Source of the DNA: Balneola sp.
GTDB taxonomy: Bacteria; Bacteroidota; Rhodothermia; Balneolales; Balneolaceae
Assembly: GCA_002730655.1 (NCBI GenBank)
Contig: PCAT01000053.1
Location: 1 to 7,707, forward strand
Length of the DNA: 7,707 nt
Direction: 5' to 3'
Part shown: piece after piece, positions 1 through 6,544 of the stretch
Numbering within the stretch: the stretch's first letter is position 1
How the letters are laid out: each line of letters opens with the position of its first letter
Translations under genes and position numbers: made by a program
Notes under the pieces: model-generated
Told to the model about the DNA's origin: nothing
Seen by the model: the letters and a program-made list of their open reading frames with translations, nothing else
Database searches by the model: none

Positions 1-1098
1 AGTCAAAATACCATGCTCTTCATTGGGACTCGGTAGCTCTTTGTACCGATACAAAAACATACCTAAACCTATTATTGTTACCATCAACATGAAAACTAAT
101 AGTTGATTATACAAGCCTAAATCCACAAAGCTATGAACTGATGAGTCTGCCAAGATTCCAGACCTCGTTAAGAAAGTCTCATAAACAACCGCAATGTATG
201 CTAATATAGCAAATAGCAAGGAAGACTTTTGTGCAATTGAACTTTTTCGTTGAATAATCATCGTATGAATACCTGCTGTACCAAATAACCATGGTACTAA
301 TGAGGCATTTTCTACAGGATCCCAAGCCCAATATCCACCAAAGCTAAGTGTAATATAGGCCCAATAGCCTCCTAAAAAAATTGCAGTTAACAAGGATAAA
401 TTAGCTCCTAGAGTCCATGGAAGAGCTGGTCCTACCCATTCATTATATTTTCTTTTCCATAAAGCAGCCATTGCGAAACAGTATGGAATTGTCATCATTG
501 CAAAACCGATGAATAATACTGGCGGATGGATCATCATCCATGGGCTTTTTAACAGATCATTTAAACCTGACCCATCTGCTGGGACAAAATTTGGATTTGC
601 TTGAATAAATGGTGCATTAGGCATTTCTTCAGCGATACTGCGGAATGGCGAAGCTCCCAAGCTTAGAATATCTGAATGCCAACCGACAATCATTGAAAGT
701 AAAAAGACTTGAGTTAAAGAAAGGAAAAACATAACCGGTGCTCGATATGGCTTCCTAGTCCATTTTATCAACATAAATCCACTTAAACAGGAGAAAAGTA
801 TCCATAGCATGAAACTTCCCTCTTGTCCTCCATAGAACGCAGACCATAAATATTTTGGGGCAAGATCTAAGCTAGTATAATTGAAAACATAGTAGTACTG
901 AAATTGATGTTCAAAAATCAATTTCACCAATAAAGCAGAAGCCAATAACAAGAAAAAACTCTTCATAATGAAAAATAAATGACCCCATTGAATCATTTTT
1001 TCCTTGTCTTCACGGGAGGCAATACCGTAAAGGACCAAACTAATGATCGAGCTAATAAACGAAGCGCTTATTAACCACTTTCCAATAATTCCTTCCAT
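1..1098 (-). CDS. ccmF: Cytochrome c heme lyase subunit CcmF, N-terminal part (cut by window edge)
   Basis: Membrane protein of the system I (Ccm) cytochrome c maturation pathway. CcmF takes heme from holo-CcmE and attaches it to the CXXCH motif of apocytochrome c on the periplasmic side. I translated this open frame by hand from the ATG at 1096-1098. It encodes 366 codons without a stop and runs off the left edge. The WWD heme-handling motif is intact at residues 254-266 (GGYWAWDPVENAS). Histidines expected for heme ligation in the family are present: H191 in the HPP motif (IHPPVLF), H278 just after the WWD segment (GIHTM) and H322 (SSVHSF) after a TRSG sequence. Many hydrophobic segments fit the multi-pass fold. 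The start lies 2 bases after the ccmE stop, with an AAGGA sequence 9 bases upstream, so it is the last visible gene of the ccmCDEF operon. The C-terminal half cannot be judged. Confidence 0.96.
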   Translation of the reverse strand, partial: MEGIIGKWLISASFISSIISLVLYGIASREDKEKMIQWGHLFFIMKSFFLLLASALLVKLIFEHQFQYYYVFNYTSLDLAPKYLWSAFYGGQEGSFMLWILFSCLSGFMLIKWTRKPYRAPVMFFLSLTQVFLLSMIVGWHSDILSLGASPFRSIAEEMPNAPFIQANPNFVPADGSGLNDLLKSPWMMIHPPVLFIGFAMMTIPYCFAMAALWKRKYNEWVGPALPWTLGANLSLLTAIFLGGYWAYITLSFGGYWAWDPVENASLVPWLFGTAGIHTMIIQRKSSIAQKSSLLFAILAYIAVVYETFLTRSGILADSSVHSFVDLGLYNQLLVFMLMVTIIGLGMFLYRYKELPSPNEEHGILT

Positions 1099-1100
1099 GA

Positions 1101-1514
1101 TTAGCGTCCTTGAACCCCCACGGATGCGGGTTGGGTTCCATAACTGTCTACATCAGTAGCATTATATTTAGAAGGACATTTCATTAGCATTTCGTCAGCA
1201 TAGAAAACGTCATTCCTAAGCTCACCGATGACCACAAGGCGATCTGCTTGCTCAAAATTATTTGGTTTTGGTCTGCTATAAATAACTTTTTTGATTTTCC
1301 CAGACTCATCCTTCATATAAAAACTGAACTGCATCGTCTGTCGTGAAAAACCATACTCCATTCCTGGCTCCCATGTTCCTGGCACATGTGCATTTTTCAA
1401 TTTAGCCGCTTTATCAAAGTCGGTGTAGGTGCTGATGCTCTCTCCAAAATTATATAAGAGCAATGAGGTAAAGCCGATAATCGCAATGCTACCAAAAATT
1501 AATTTAGGCTTCAT
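1101..1514 (-). CDS. ccmE: Heme chaperone CcmE, cysteine-type
   Basis: Periplasmic heme chaperone of 137 residues, anchored by one N-terminal membrane segment (about residues 4-22) and followed by a small beta-barrel (OB-fold) domain. It receives heme from CcmC and passes it to CcmF. Most CcmE proteins bind heme covalently through a histidine in an LAKHDExY motif. Here the matching stretch is MLMKCPSKY at residues 109-117, with Cys113 in place of the histidine and Tyr117 kept. This is the CXXXY form known from Desulfovibrio, archaea and some other bacteria, linked to Ccm systems that can lack CcmH and CcmG (system I*). The upstream FYADE stretch matches the usual FxAxxVL approach to the motif. 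The ATG overlaps the end of ccmD by 11 bases and the stop is 2 bases from ccmF, so translation is probably coupled. Family identity is firm; the chemistry of heme attachment is inferred. Confidence 0.93.
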   Translation of the reverse strand: MKPKLIFGSIAIIGFTSLLLYNFGESISTYTDFDKAAKLKNAHVPGTWEPGMEYGFSRQTMQFSFYMKDESGKIKKVIYSRPKPNNFEQADRLVVIGELRNDVFYADEMLMKCPSKYNATDVDSYGTQPASVGVQGR

Positions 1515-1788
1515 TTGACGAATAGTTTAGTTGGTTTTCGAGCATGGTTATTCTCTTATCTACACGAATAAGATACACAATAAGCACTGTCCAAATAATT
1601 AAGGTAACGCCTAAAACGACAAAAATGAGATTATTCGAGCTCATAAAGCTCGCAAAGAATCCCTCTCCTTGGTTAACTGCGGTTATCCATTTATCCGAAT
1701 ATGCCTTACTCAATGTATCAATTGGTATAACGCCTGTAGAGTCTTGGAACATATTTGATACTATAAGTAATAGCTGAGTTATGTGCAT
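1504..1788 (-). CDS. ccmD: CcmD-like small membrane protein of heme maturation operon
   Basis: Short membrane protein of 94 residues between ccmC and ccmE. In the Ccm pathway CcmD stabilises the CcmC-CcmE complex and helps release holo-CcmE. There is one strong transmembrane helix at about residues 54-73, followed at once by a charged stretch (YLIRVDKRITMLENQ, about 72-86). That layout, a helix then a basic, coiled-coil-like cytoplasmic tail, is typical of CcmD. The N-terminus (residues 3-12) is also hydrophobic and may be a signal peptide; such leaders occur in Bacteroidota CcmD-like proteins, whereas proteobacterial CcmD is usually shorter. An internal ATG (Met13) is a possible alternative start. 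The gene begins 3 bases after the ccmC stop and overlaps ccmE by 11 bases. Sequence similarity is weak, so the call relies on topology, size and position. Confidence 0.82.
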   Translation of the reverse strand: MHITQLLLIVSNMFQDSTGVIPIDTLSKAYSDKWITAVNQGEGFFASFMSSNNLIFVVLGVTLIIWTVLIVYLIRVDKRITMLENQLNYSSNEA

Positions 1789-1791
1789 AGT

Positions 1792-2463
1792 TTATAATGA
1801 ATTTCTAATTGTTTGTTCAGAAATGTATTTGACCCGATATGCTCGGTAAGTTATGCTGTATACCCAGAAAGATAAGGCGATAAAGCCTACCATGGCTGGG
1901 TATAAGATAAACCTAAGTTCTGCGGCAGTAATTTCAGAAAATGCTGGATTACCATCAGCTCCTGGATGAAGGCTAGTTAATTGACGTGGGACAACGTACA
2001 ACAAAAATGGAATAGTACTTACAGCGAATATATTATATACTGCAGTAATTCGAGCCCTTTTTTTGGATTCATCAAAAGCTGATCTTAACATAAAATAAGC
2101 AACATAAATCATAAGAGCTAGTGCAGCCAAGTTCATTTTAGGCTCAGCAAAGGTCCACCAGGTTCCCCAGGTGAATCGAGCCCACAGAGAACCGGTCAAA
2201 AGTCCACATATTCCAAAGACGAACCCTGTTTGAGCTGCCGCTTGAGCTTTAATATCATCTGACCAATTTGCTTTTCTTAAGTAATTGATACTGTGATAAA
2301 AACTTATGAGAAACATAGTATACATTGCCATCCACATAGGAACATGAAAAAATAAATTACGAGCAGTCTGCTCCAAGACGGGTATAAATGGGATCTGTAT
2401 GAGAAACCCACCTATAATAACCAGACTCATCCATATAATAATTAGATATTTCCAGAGATTCAT
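1792..2463 (-). CDS. ccmC: Heme transfer protein CcmC (CcsA-family)
   Basis: Multi-pass inner-membrane protein of 223 residues, close to the usual CcmC length, with about six membrane helices. CcmC presents heme on the periplasmic face and loads it onto CcmE. Two histidines sit where the family has its external heme ligands: His40 in FFHVPMW and His166 in LTSLHPGADG. The tryptophan-rich WWD segment lies between them at residues 99-111 and reads WGTWWTFAEPKMN. It keeps WGTWW but has FAEPKMN where the textbook motif has a Trp-Asp pair and an Arg (WDxRxT), so it is a variant. This is the first gene of the compact ccmCDEF run and is separated from the upstream MFS gene by 100 bases. No ccmA or ccmB lies beside it. 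The start is ATG with no obvious Shine-Dalgarno sequence. Confidence 0.94.
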   Translation of the reverse strand: MNLWKYLIIIWMSLVIIGGFLIQIPFIPVLEQTARNLFFHVPMWMAMYTMFLISFYHSINYLRKANWSDDIKAQAAAQTGFVFGICGLLTGSLWARFTWGTWWTFAEPKMNLAALALMIYVAYFMLRSAFDESKKRARITAVYNIFAVSTIPFLLYVVPRQLTSLHPGADGNPAFSEITAAELRFILYPAMVGFIALSFWVYSITYRAYRVKYISEQTIRNSL

Positions 2464-2563
2464 AGAAGCAGTTTAGGATATATTTTAAACGTTAAATATA
2501 CTAAATCAGACCTTATTCTGCTTTAAATTTGGTCATATTTTATAGCTCTTGTTAAATGCTGAA
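2464..2563 (-). promoter_or_regulatory. Gap before ccmC, possible promoter
   Basis: This is the only sizeable gap inside the leftward gene run, so it may carry a promoter for ccmCDEF. On the minus strand TATATTTA (2500-2493) differs by one base from the Bacteroidota -7 element TAnnTTTG and would place a transcript start roughly 20 bases ahead of the ccmC ATG. I see no matching TTG at the usual -33 distance. A weak imperfect hairpin (AAAGCAGA, 6-base loop, TCTGATTT) lies between this element and the MFS gene. The promoter is a guess from spacing and one partial motif; the stretch is simply very A+T-rich. Confidence 0.25.
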
Positions 2564-3889
2564 CTAACCTTTGGGGCTCAATCTTTTTTGCAGCCAATTG
2601 CGCTCCCAATTGGCTACGGTTGCCAACCATAACAGCCCTGCCACAATAAGACCTGCAGCGTATAAGGTAATTAGCTGCTGTAACTCAAATAACCGCCACT
2701 CTAATAGTATCGATGCAAGGATTACTGATAAAGAATTACCCAAGGTGAAAAGCAACCACTCGGTACTGAAAACTCGGCCTCGAAATTTGTCATCAGATCT
2801 TTTTTGTAACAGTACCGTAGAGGTGACCCAATTAGCTCCAGATGCAGCATGAGCCAACAATACAAAGACGAACATCATCCACCAGAGATCGGTCAATCCA
2901 ACCACTAAATACATTGTGCCAGATAAGGTAATACTTGCCCCCATAACCACAATCCATTGACCTTCATCAGTGAAATATTGCCTAGCAATAATGGGCCCAA
3001 TACCGGTCCCTATCCCCCGAGCTGCGTACAATAAACCCAAACCAATACTACCCATTTGTAATATGCTATCACTAACTAAAATCAACATATAAACTAACCC
3101 TCCTAAAAATATGGTAGAAGTTCCCTTAGCCACAGCTGGACGTAGAATTTGATGATTGTCGCGTAGATAACAAACACCGAGTGTGATATCATTGCCAATA
3201 TTTTGGCGAATATCTTCCCAGAATGATGACTTATTTTGCCCGTTGATATTACTTAATCGCCGCACCTCCTGTGGAATAACCGCCCTATATATAAACCACG
3301 CTGAAACTAAATAAGATAATGCGTCCAAGACAAAGACACCTTCCACCCCTATCCATTTAGTAGCAAAACCACCTATTGCCATTCCAGTAGTAAAAATTAT
3401 ACTCCAAGTAGCCGTAGATATGATATTAGCATCCACTAGGCGCTCTGGAGGAGTAACATTTGGTATAGACGCAGTTTTTGCGGGTTCAAATATAGCTGAA
3501 AGCATCATCTGGAAACTAGTCAAGGCATAGGCTATCCAAAGAAGACTTTCTTGTTGAACAAGCAACATGAGCAGCAAGCTTACAGCTCTTCCTCCATCAC
3601 ATATGATCATAAGTAATCTGCGATTAAATCGGTCTGTCAAATAACCAGCGATAGGTGAAAAAAATGCTAAACTAAGCATTTTAACAATGATCACTAAGCC
3701 AAGCAAAAACTCAGAATCAGAATATCGTTGCACCAATGCATACAGCGCCAAAAGACCAAACCAATCACCAAAATTAGATATTGCTTGAGCGATCCATAAT
3801 CTACGAAAGGAAGGATACTTTTTTATAAGTTCAAAAAAAGGAGTAAACACCTGATCAAAAATCTTTTTAGGCGTTTTAGTATCTATCAT
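2564..3889 (-). CDS. MFS transporter, EntS/MFS_3-like exporter
   Basis: Major facilitator superfamily transporter of 441 residues, with about twelve membrane helices in two halves. The N-terminal cytoplasmic stretch (residues 1-30) is followed by helix 1, ending in SNFGDWF (38-44), a sequence typical of the EntS-like (MFS_3) exporters. The conserved motif A between helices 2 and 3 is clear at residues 82-91 (GYLTDRFNRR). A longer polar loop near the middle (about residues 205-232) separates the two halves. Relatives include siderophore and drug efflux proteins, but nothing here identifies the substrate. The ATG lies 4 bases after the dut stop, with AGGAG about 12 bases upstream, so it is probably translated from the dut message. 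No link to the ccm genes downstream is evident beyond strand. Confidence 0.88.
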   Translation of the reverse strand: MIDTKTPKKIFDQVFTPFFELIKKYPSFRRLWIAQAISNFGDWFGLLALYALVQRYSDSEFLLGLVIIVKMLSLAFFSPIAGYLTDRFNRRLLMIICDGGRAVSLLLMLLVQQESLLWIAYALTSFQMMLSAIFEPAKTASIPNVTPPERLVDANIISTATWSIIFTTGMAIGGFATKWIGVEGVFVLDALSYLVSAWFIYRAVIPQEVRRLSNINGQNKSSFWEDIRQNIGNDITLGVCYLRDNHQILRPAVAKGTSTIFLGGLVYMLILVSDSILQMGSIGLGLLYAARGIGTGIGPIIARQYFTDEGQWIVVMGASITLSGTMYLVVGLTDLWWMMFVFVLLAHAASGANWVTSTVLLQKRSDDKFRGRVFSTEWLLFTLGNSLSVILASILLEWRLFELQQLITLYAAGLIVAGLLWLATVANWERNWLQKRLSPKG

Positions 3890-3893
3890 AATG

Positions 3894-4352
3894 TTAATTC
3901 ACTCCTGTTGAACCAAAGCCGCCCTGGCCTCGCGAGGTTTGATCTAAATCTTGTTCTTGTACCTGCACAAGCTCTGCTTGCTGTACTTCTTGCACAATCA
4001 TCTGAGCTATTCGATTTCCGTGTTTCACCGTGAATGTATGCTGACCGTGATTTATAACGATAAGATGAATCTCTCCTCGGAAATCAGAATCAATGGTTCC
4101 AGGACTATTTACCATGGTTATACCATGTTTTATTGCAAGACCGCTTCGAGGACGAATTTGTATCTCATAACCCATTGGGATAGATATCTTTAAGCCAGTG
4201 GGCAGTAACGCTCGTTCTCCTGGTTCTAAGGATAGCTCTTTTGTTAAGGCTACCCGAATATCCATACCAGCAGCACCCTTTGTCTCATATGAGGGGAGCG
4301 GAAGATCACTAGCATGGGGTAACTGAATACACTTGATTATTGGTTTGTCCAT
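3894..4352 (-). CDS. dut: Deoxyuridine 5'-triphosphate nucleotidohydrolase (dUTPase)
   Basis: Trimeric all-beta dUTPase of 152 residues that hydrolyses dUTP to dUMP and pyrophosphate in the cytoplasm, keeping uracil out of DNA and supplying dUMP for dTMP synthesis. All five family motifs are present in order: AGMD (28-31); PRSG (68-71); GTIDSDFRG (85-93), with Asp88 the likely water-activating residue; GNRIAQ (112-117); and the C-terminal glycine-rich lid RGQGGFGSTG (141-150). Length is normal. One small departure is Phe91 in motif 3, where most bacterial enzymes have Tyr. The ATG follows the DUF3108 gene by 54 bases and the stop is 4 bases from the MFS gene, so it is likely part of one leftward transcript. 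Confidence 0.97.
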   Translation of the reverse strand: MDKPIIKCIQLPHASDLPLPSYETKGAAGMDIRVALTKELSLEPGERALLPTGLKISIPMGYEIQIRPRSGLAIKHGITMVNSPGTIDSDFRGEIHLIVINHGQHTFTVKHGNRIAQMIVQEVQQAELVQVQEQDLDQTSRGQGGFGSTGVN

Positions 4353-4406
4353 CGCATTTGGTTCTATCTGTTGTTTTCTATCTTTCGTTATTTACTTCAT
4401 TCCTTT

Positions 4407-5291
4407 TCAGTTAGTTTGAACAGAGTTCTCATGTTTATATTCTATCAATTTTACCACAGCACTTCCTAAAAACATTTTAACCCTCGCCTCCAAAGGAATT
4501 CTAAAATTATCCTGCGCAAAAAAAGCTTCAAAGCGACCACTAAAACCAAAAGGTCCAACAATATCTACGGTACGCCCAGTTGTCTTGAAGGTAGCTATAG
4601 AATCCTCAAATGCCTCATATGTCCGCAATTCAGTTATTGAGCTATGATCAAAATCAAGATAACCAAGCTTTTTACTGACATATACTGGCAGACGCGTATT
4701 CATTCCGCCACCTGCAAATAATCGCGAATAAATAAATACAATATGACCTGCCGTGGCAGTCTTGACCAAGGATAATGAACCCGTAGTTTCATCCTCTTCT
4801 TTGTAATACACTTGCCCACTGGATCTATCAAATTGATAAACAATTTCATTCATTTTTTCTTCATCAATATTATCCTTCCAAAAAAGACTACTTACTGGTA
4901 AACCGTCTTCATTGACGTAAAATAGAGTATGAAACTCATCGCGTTCATACCCGATCAATGGGAGCCGATCATTCGATATCATTCGTGTGAACAAGTGATG
5001 GTGCACATGACCATTGTACAACGAATCTGGTAAAATACTAACCTCCACCCATCCTAAAGTGAAAAAACCATAGCTTACCTCATACTTAAACCACTCTCCT
5101 GCACTAAGTATTTCTGATACAGTGGGTTGTCTTTTGACTGCAGTTCCTTCCAACTCTTTTTCATGCACGGAGTGGACTGGTTGATGCGTTTGCAGCTCAA
5201 GAAAAATCTTGCCAGTAGCTTCCCCCGTCATACACGCCAAGCTAAAAACAACCACTAAGAACAAGCAAAAAATAGTCTGCCTGCTAAACAT
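4407..5291 (-). CDS. Exported DUF3108-like protein
   Basis: Secreted or periplasmic protein of unknown function, 294 residues from the chosen ATG. An N-terminal hydrophobic stretch (about residues 7-20) looks like a signal peptide and ends in FSLAC, which is not a proper lipobox because Ser replaces the usual Leu/Val at -3. After a variable linker, GEWFKYEVSYGFFTLGWVEV (65-84) matches the opening of DUF3108 proteins, in which repeated beta strands form a compact periplasmic domain; the rest is strand-rich. Three starts are possible: a TTG at 5366, an ATG at 5330 (preceded by AAAGGA, overlapping the upstream gene by 17 bases) and the ATG at 5291. I chose 5291 because it avoids overlap with the upstream gene (stop at 5314) and puts the hydrophobic core close to the N-terminus; 5330 remains possible. 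It lies between an ArsC-like gene and dut. The domain call is from memory of the family pattern. Confidence 0.78.
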   Translation of the reverse strand: MFSRQTIFCLFLVVVFSLACMTGEATGKIFLELQTHQPVHSVHEKELEGTAVKRQPTVSEILSAGEWFKYEVSYGFFTLGWVEVSILPDSLYNGHVHHHLFTRMISNDRLPLIGYERDEFHTLFYVNEDGLPVSSLFWKDNIDEEKMNEIVYQFDRSSGQVYYKEEDETTGSLSLVKTATAGHIVFIYSRLFAGGGMNTRLPVYVSKKLGYLDFDHSSITELRTYEAFEDSIATFKTTGRTVDIVGPFGFSGRFEAFFAQDNFRIPLEARVKMFLGSAVVKLIEYKHENSVQTN

Positions 5292-5313
5292 TAACCCATA
5301 GTAAGCTACTTTT

Positions 5314-5673
5314 TTAGTCCAGTAACTCATGTTCCTTTGCAAATTGTTCAAATGCCTCCTTATCAAAACCTACTAGAACAGAATTTTTTAATACTAATAT
5401 TGGGCGTTTAAGCATGCTTTGGTGCTCATGAACAAGATCTAACAAGTCCTCATCGCTTAGATTTTTATCCTTAATTTCTAATTTTCTATATGTGGTCCCA
5501 TGTTTATTAACAAGCACATCAATGCCTAATTTGTGTGCAAGTTCAGAAATTTCTTCTTTAGAAAGAGGTTCTTTTTTAACATTGATAAATTCATAGATGA
5601 TATCTTTTTCCTCTAACCAAGAACGTGTATCTTTAATTTTATTGCAGTTGGGAATGCCGATAAGATAAAGCAT
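5314..5673 (-). CDS. ArsC/Spx/YffB-family thioredoxin-fold protein
   Basis: Small cytoplasmic protein of 119 residues with the ArsC-type thioredoxin fold. The N-terminal strand and active-site loop read YLIGIPNCNKIKDTRSWL (3-20), with a single Cys10 and no CXXC. The typical TYRKL (61-65) and the RPILV strand (90-94) with cis-proline-like RP follow, then VLVGFD. Cys10, Arg63 and Arg90 correspond to the catalytic Cys and two of the arginines of arsenate reductase ArsC. The third arginine region of true ArsC (GRP after the last strand) is absent, and GF is found as in YffB-like proteins. It is therefore more likely a YffB-type glutathione- or thiol-linked reductase than a dedicated arsenate reductase, and no other ars gene is nearby. 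It is the first gene of the leftward unit and diverges from the lipoprotein gene. Confidence 0.88.
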   Translation of the reverse strand: MLYLIGIPNCNKIKDTRSWLEEKDIIYEFINVKKEPLSKEEISELAHKLGIDVLVNKHGTTYRKLEIKDKNLSDEDLLDLVHEHQSMLKRPILVLKNSVLVGFDKEAFEQFAKEHELLD

Positions 5674-5754
5674 GATGGATGTAATTGAATTAGTTACTTA
5701 TGCAAAAAAAACGGATTGGTACATCTAAAACACATATCACATTTTTATATATTA
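5674..5754. promoter_or_regulatory. Divergent intergenic region, presumed promoters for both directions
   Basis: These 81 bases separate the start of the leftward ArsC-like gene from the chosen ATG of the rightward lipoprotein gene, so both units must be initiated here or nearby. The stretch is very A+T-rich, with a run of eight A at 5704-5711. I could not find a convincing Bacteroidota-type TTG plus TAnnTTTG pair or a sigma-70-type pair on either strand. The call rests only on gene orientation. Confidence 0.4.
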
Positions 5755-6258
5755 ATGAATAATATAAACCGTTTATTAATTCCCTTTATTTTATTACTTC
5801 TTGGTTTATTACTTACTAGTTGCCAGCAAGACAGCGCTCAGCAACAGTATGAGGCTGAAGCCTACGGTCCAATCGAGGGCTATACACAAACCGATTTACA
5901 ACAGAATGTACTTTCACAGGACAAAAAAGATTGGCAAGTATCACCCTATTACGAGGGATTGATCCGAATACTTCCTCTTTTTCCGAATCCAATAAGCTAT
6001 GGTGGAACAGCATATTTAGAAACGACACTCAATGGTGCTCCAATTCAGTCGTATCTAGAGTTGGGGTATCTAAATTTTAATAACCAATGGATTCCAATTC
6101 AACAAGAAACCGTAAGTTCGGAGTTTGAGTTGGTCACTTTTGTGATTGACTCACGCAATTTTGGGTCTAGTGCGGAACTAGCCCGTGGACTACATAGACT
6201 ACTTCTATACGACGGAAATCAACGGCTCATCACCTATGGCGACATTTTTATTAAATAA
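5755..6258 (+). CDS. Small lipoprotein of unknown function
   Basis: Predicted outer-membrane lipoprotein of 167 residues. From the ATG at 5755 the N-terminus has a basic residue, a leucine-rich hydrophobic core (7-20) and the lipobox LTSC with Cys23, the expected signal peptidase II site and lipidation point. Gln residues at +2 and +3 do not suggest inner-membrane retention. The frame is open back to a TTG at 5716, but that start would add 13 residues before the signal peptide, so the ATG is preferred. The mature part starts with a Gln-rich, low-complexity linker (24-35). A strand-rich domain follows, containing LFPNPISYGG (about 75-84) and ending LLLYDGNQRLITYGDIFIK. The PNP sequence and this ending resemble the beta-sandwich domains found at the ends of secreted Bacteroidota proteins, but I do not recognise the family. 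It starts the rightward unit, 17 bases ahead of the next gene. Confidence 0.82.
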   Translation: MNNINRLLIPFILLLLGLLLTSCQQDSAQQQYEAEAYGPIEGYTQTDLQQNVLSQDKKDWQVSPYYEGLIRILPLFPNPISYGGTAYLETTLNGAPIQSYLELGYLNFNNQWIPIQQETVSSEFELVTFVIDSRNFGSSAELARGLHRLLLYDGNQRLITYGDIFIK

Positions 6259-6275
6259 CCCTGTTTCAAATCAAA

Positions 6276-6536
6276 ATGAGAAAATTATATACCTCTGAAA
6301 TCGAGGTACTTTCTCGACTTATTTTCCCCGAAACGTACGATGTATTGTTAGAAGAAACAGGACTCCCACCAGGTGCGCTAAGAGATGATTTAATTACGCT
6401 CATCAACTTTCGATTAATTGAGGTTTGGCAAAGTACCTCAGTGGAAATTAATCGCACAACTTCTTATGATTCAGACCATATTGAAGCATATACTTTCAGA
6501 GCTACGGCAAAGGGACTTAAACATATCCGCAAATAA
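6276..6536 (+). CDS. Small winged-helix-like protein of unknown function
   Basis: Protein of 86 residues with no signal peptide or membrane segment. The pattern suggests a winged helix-turn-helix: helix 1 (6-15), helix 2 with YDVLLEETGLP (21-31), a turn, then a likely recognition helix GALRDDLITLINFRLIEV (33-50). A variable wing rich in Ser, Thr and Asn (51-70) follows, then the strand-helix YTFRATAKGLKHIRK (72-86). The closing ATAKGLKHI is like the end of many winged-helix domains (LTxKGxxxL). It could be a DNA-binding regulator, but a protein-protein adaptor with the same fold is equally possible. No Shine-Dalgarno sequence is evident. It sits between the lipoprotein and the biotin carrier gene, 17 and 8 bases away, so it is likely co-transcribed. 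The function is unknown and the fold is my inference. Confidence 0.72.
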   Translation: MRKLYTSEIEVLSRLIFPETYDVLLEETGLPPGALRDDLITLINFRLIEVWQSTSVEINRTTSYDSDHIEAYTFRATAKGLKHIRK

Positions 6537-6544
6537 ATTCCTAC

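Noticed and set aside
1544..1777. Open frame of 77 codons on the plus strand
   Set aside because: Antisense to ccmD, which has clear topology and operon spacing; no recognisable product.
2502..2530. Possible terminator after the MFS gene (minus-strand AAAGCAGA, 6-base loop, TCTGATTT)
   Set aside because: The stem has a mismatch, only three G-C pairs and no following T run, so it is not convincing as an intrinsic terminator.
2571..2852. Open frame of 93 codons on the plus strand
   Set aside because: Lies opposite the C-terminal part of the MFS gene; composition is unlike a real protein and no domain is visible.
3951..4193. Open frame of 80 codons on the plus strand
   Set aside because: Antisense to dut, whose motifs fill this stretch.
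4353..4406. Two copies of AGATAGAA in the gap before dut
   Set aside because: Eight bases, two copies, in A-rich sequence; expected by chance and not tied to any known operator.
5221..5291. DUF3108 protein as a lipoprotein, from the Cys after FSLA
   Set aside because: Ser at -3 and Leu at -2 do not fit the lipobox, so an ordinary signal peptide is more likely.
5314..5673. Dedicated arsenate reductase of an arsenic resistance operon
   Set aside because: The third ArsC arginine region is missing, GF replaces GRP, and no arsR, arsB or acr3 gene is near; a YffB-like thiol protein fits better.
5816..6028. Open frame of 70 codons on the minus strand
   Set aside because: Lies inside the lipoprotein gene on the opposite strand, with no supporting features.
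6266..6457. Open frame of 63 codons on the minus strand
   Set aside because: Antisense to the winged-helix-like gene, which fits the operon spacing and has a plausible fold.
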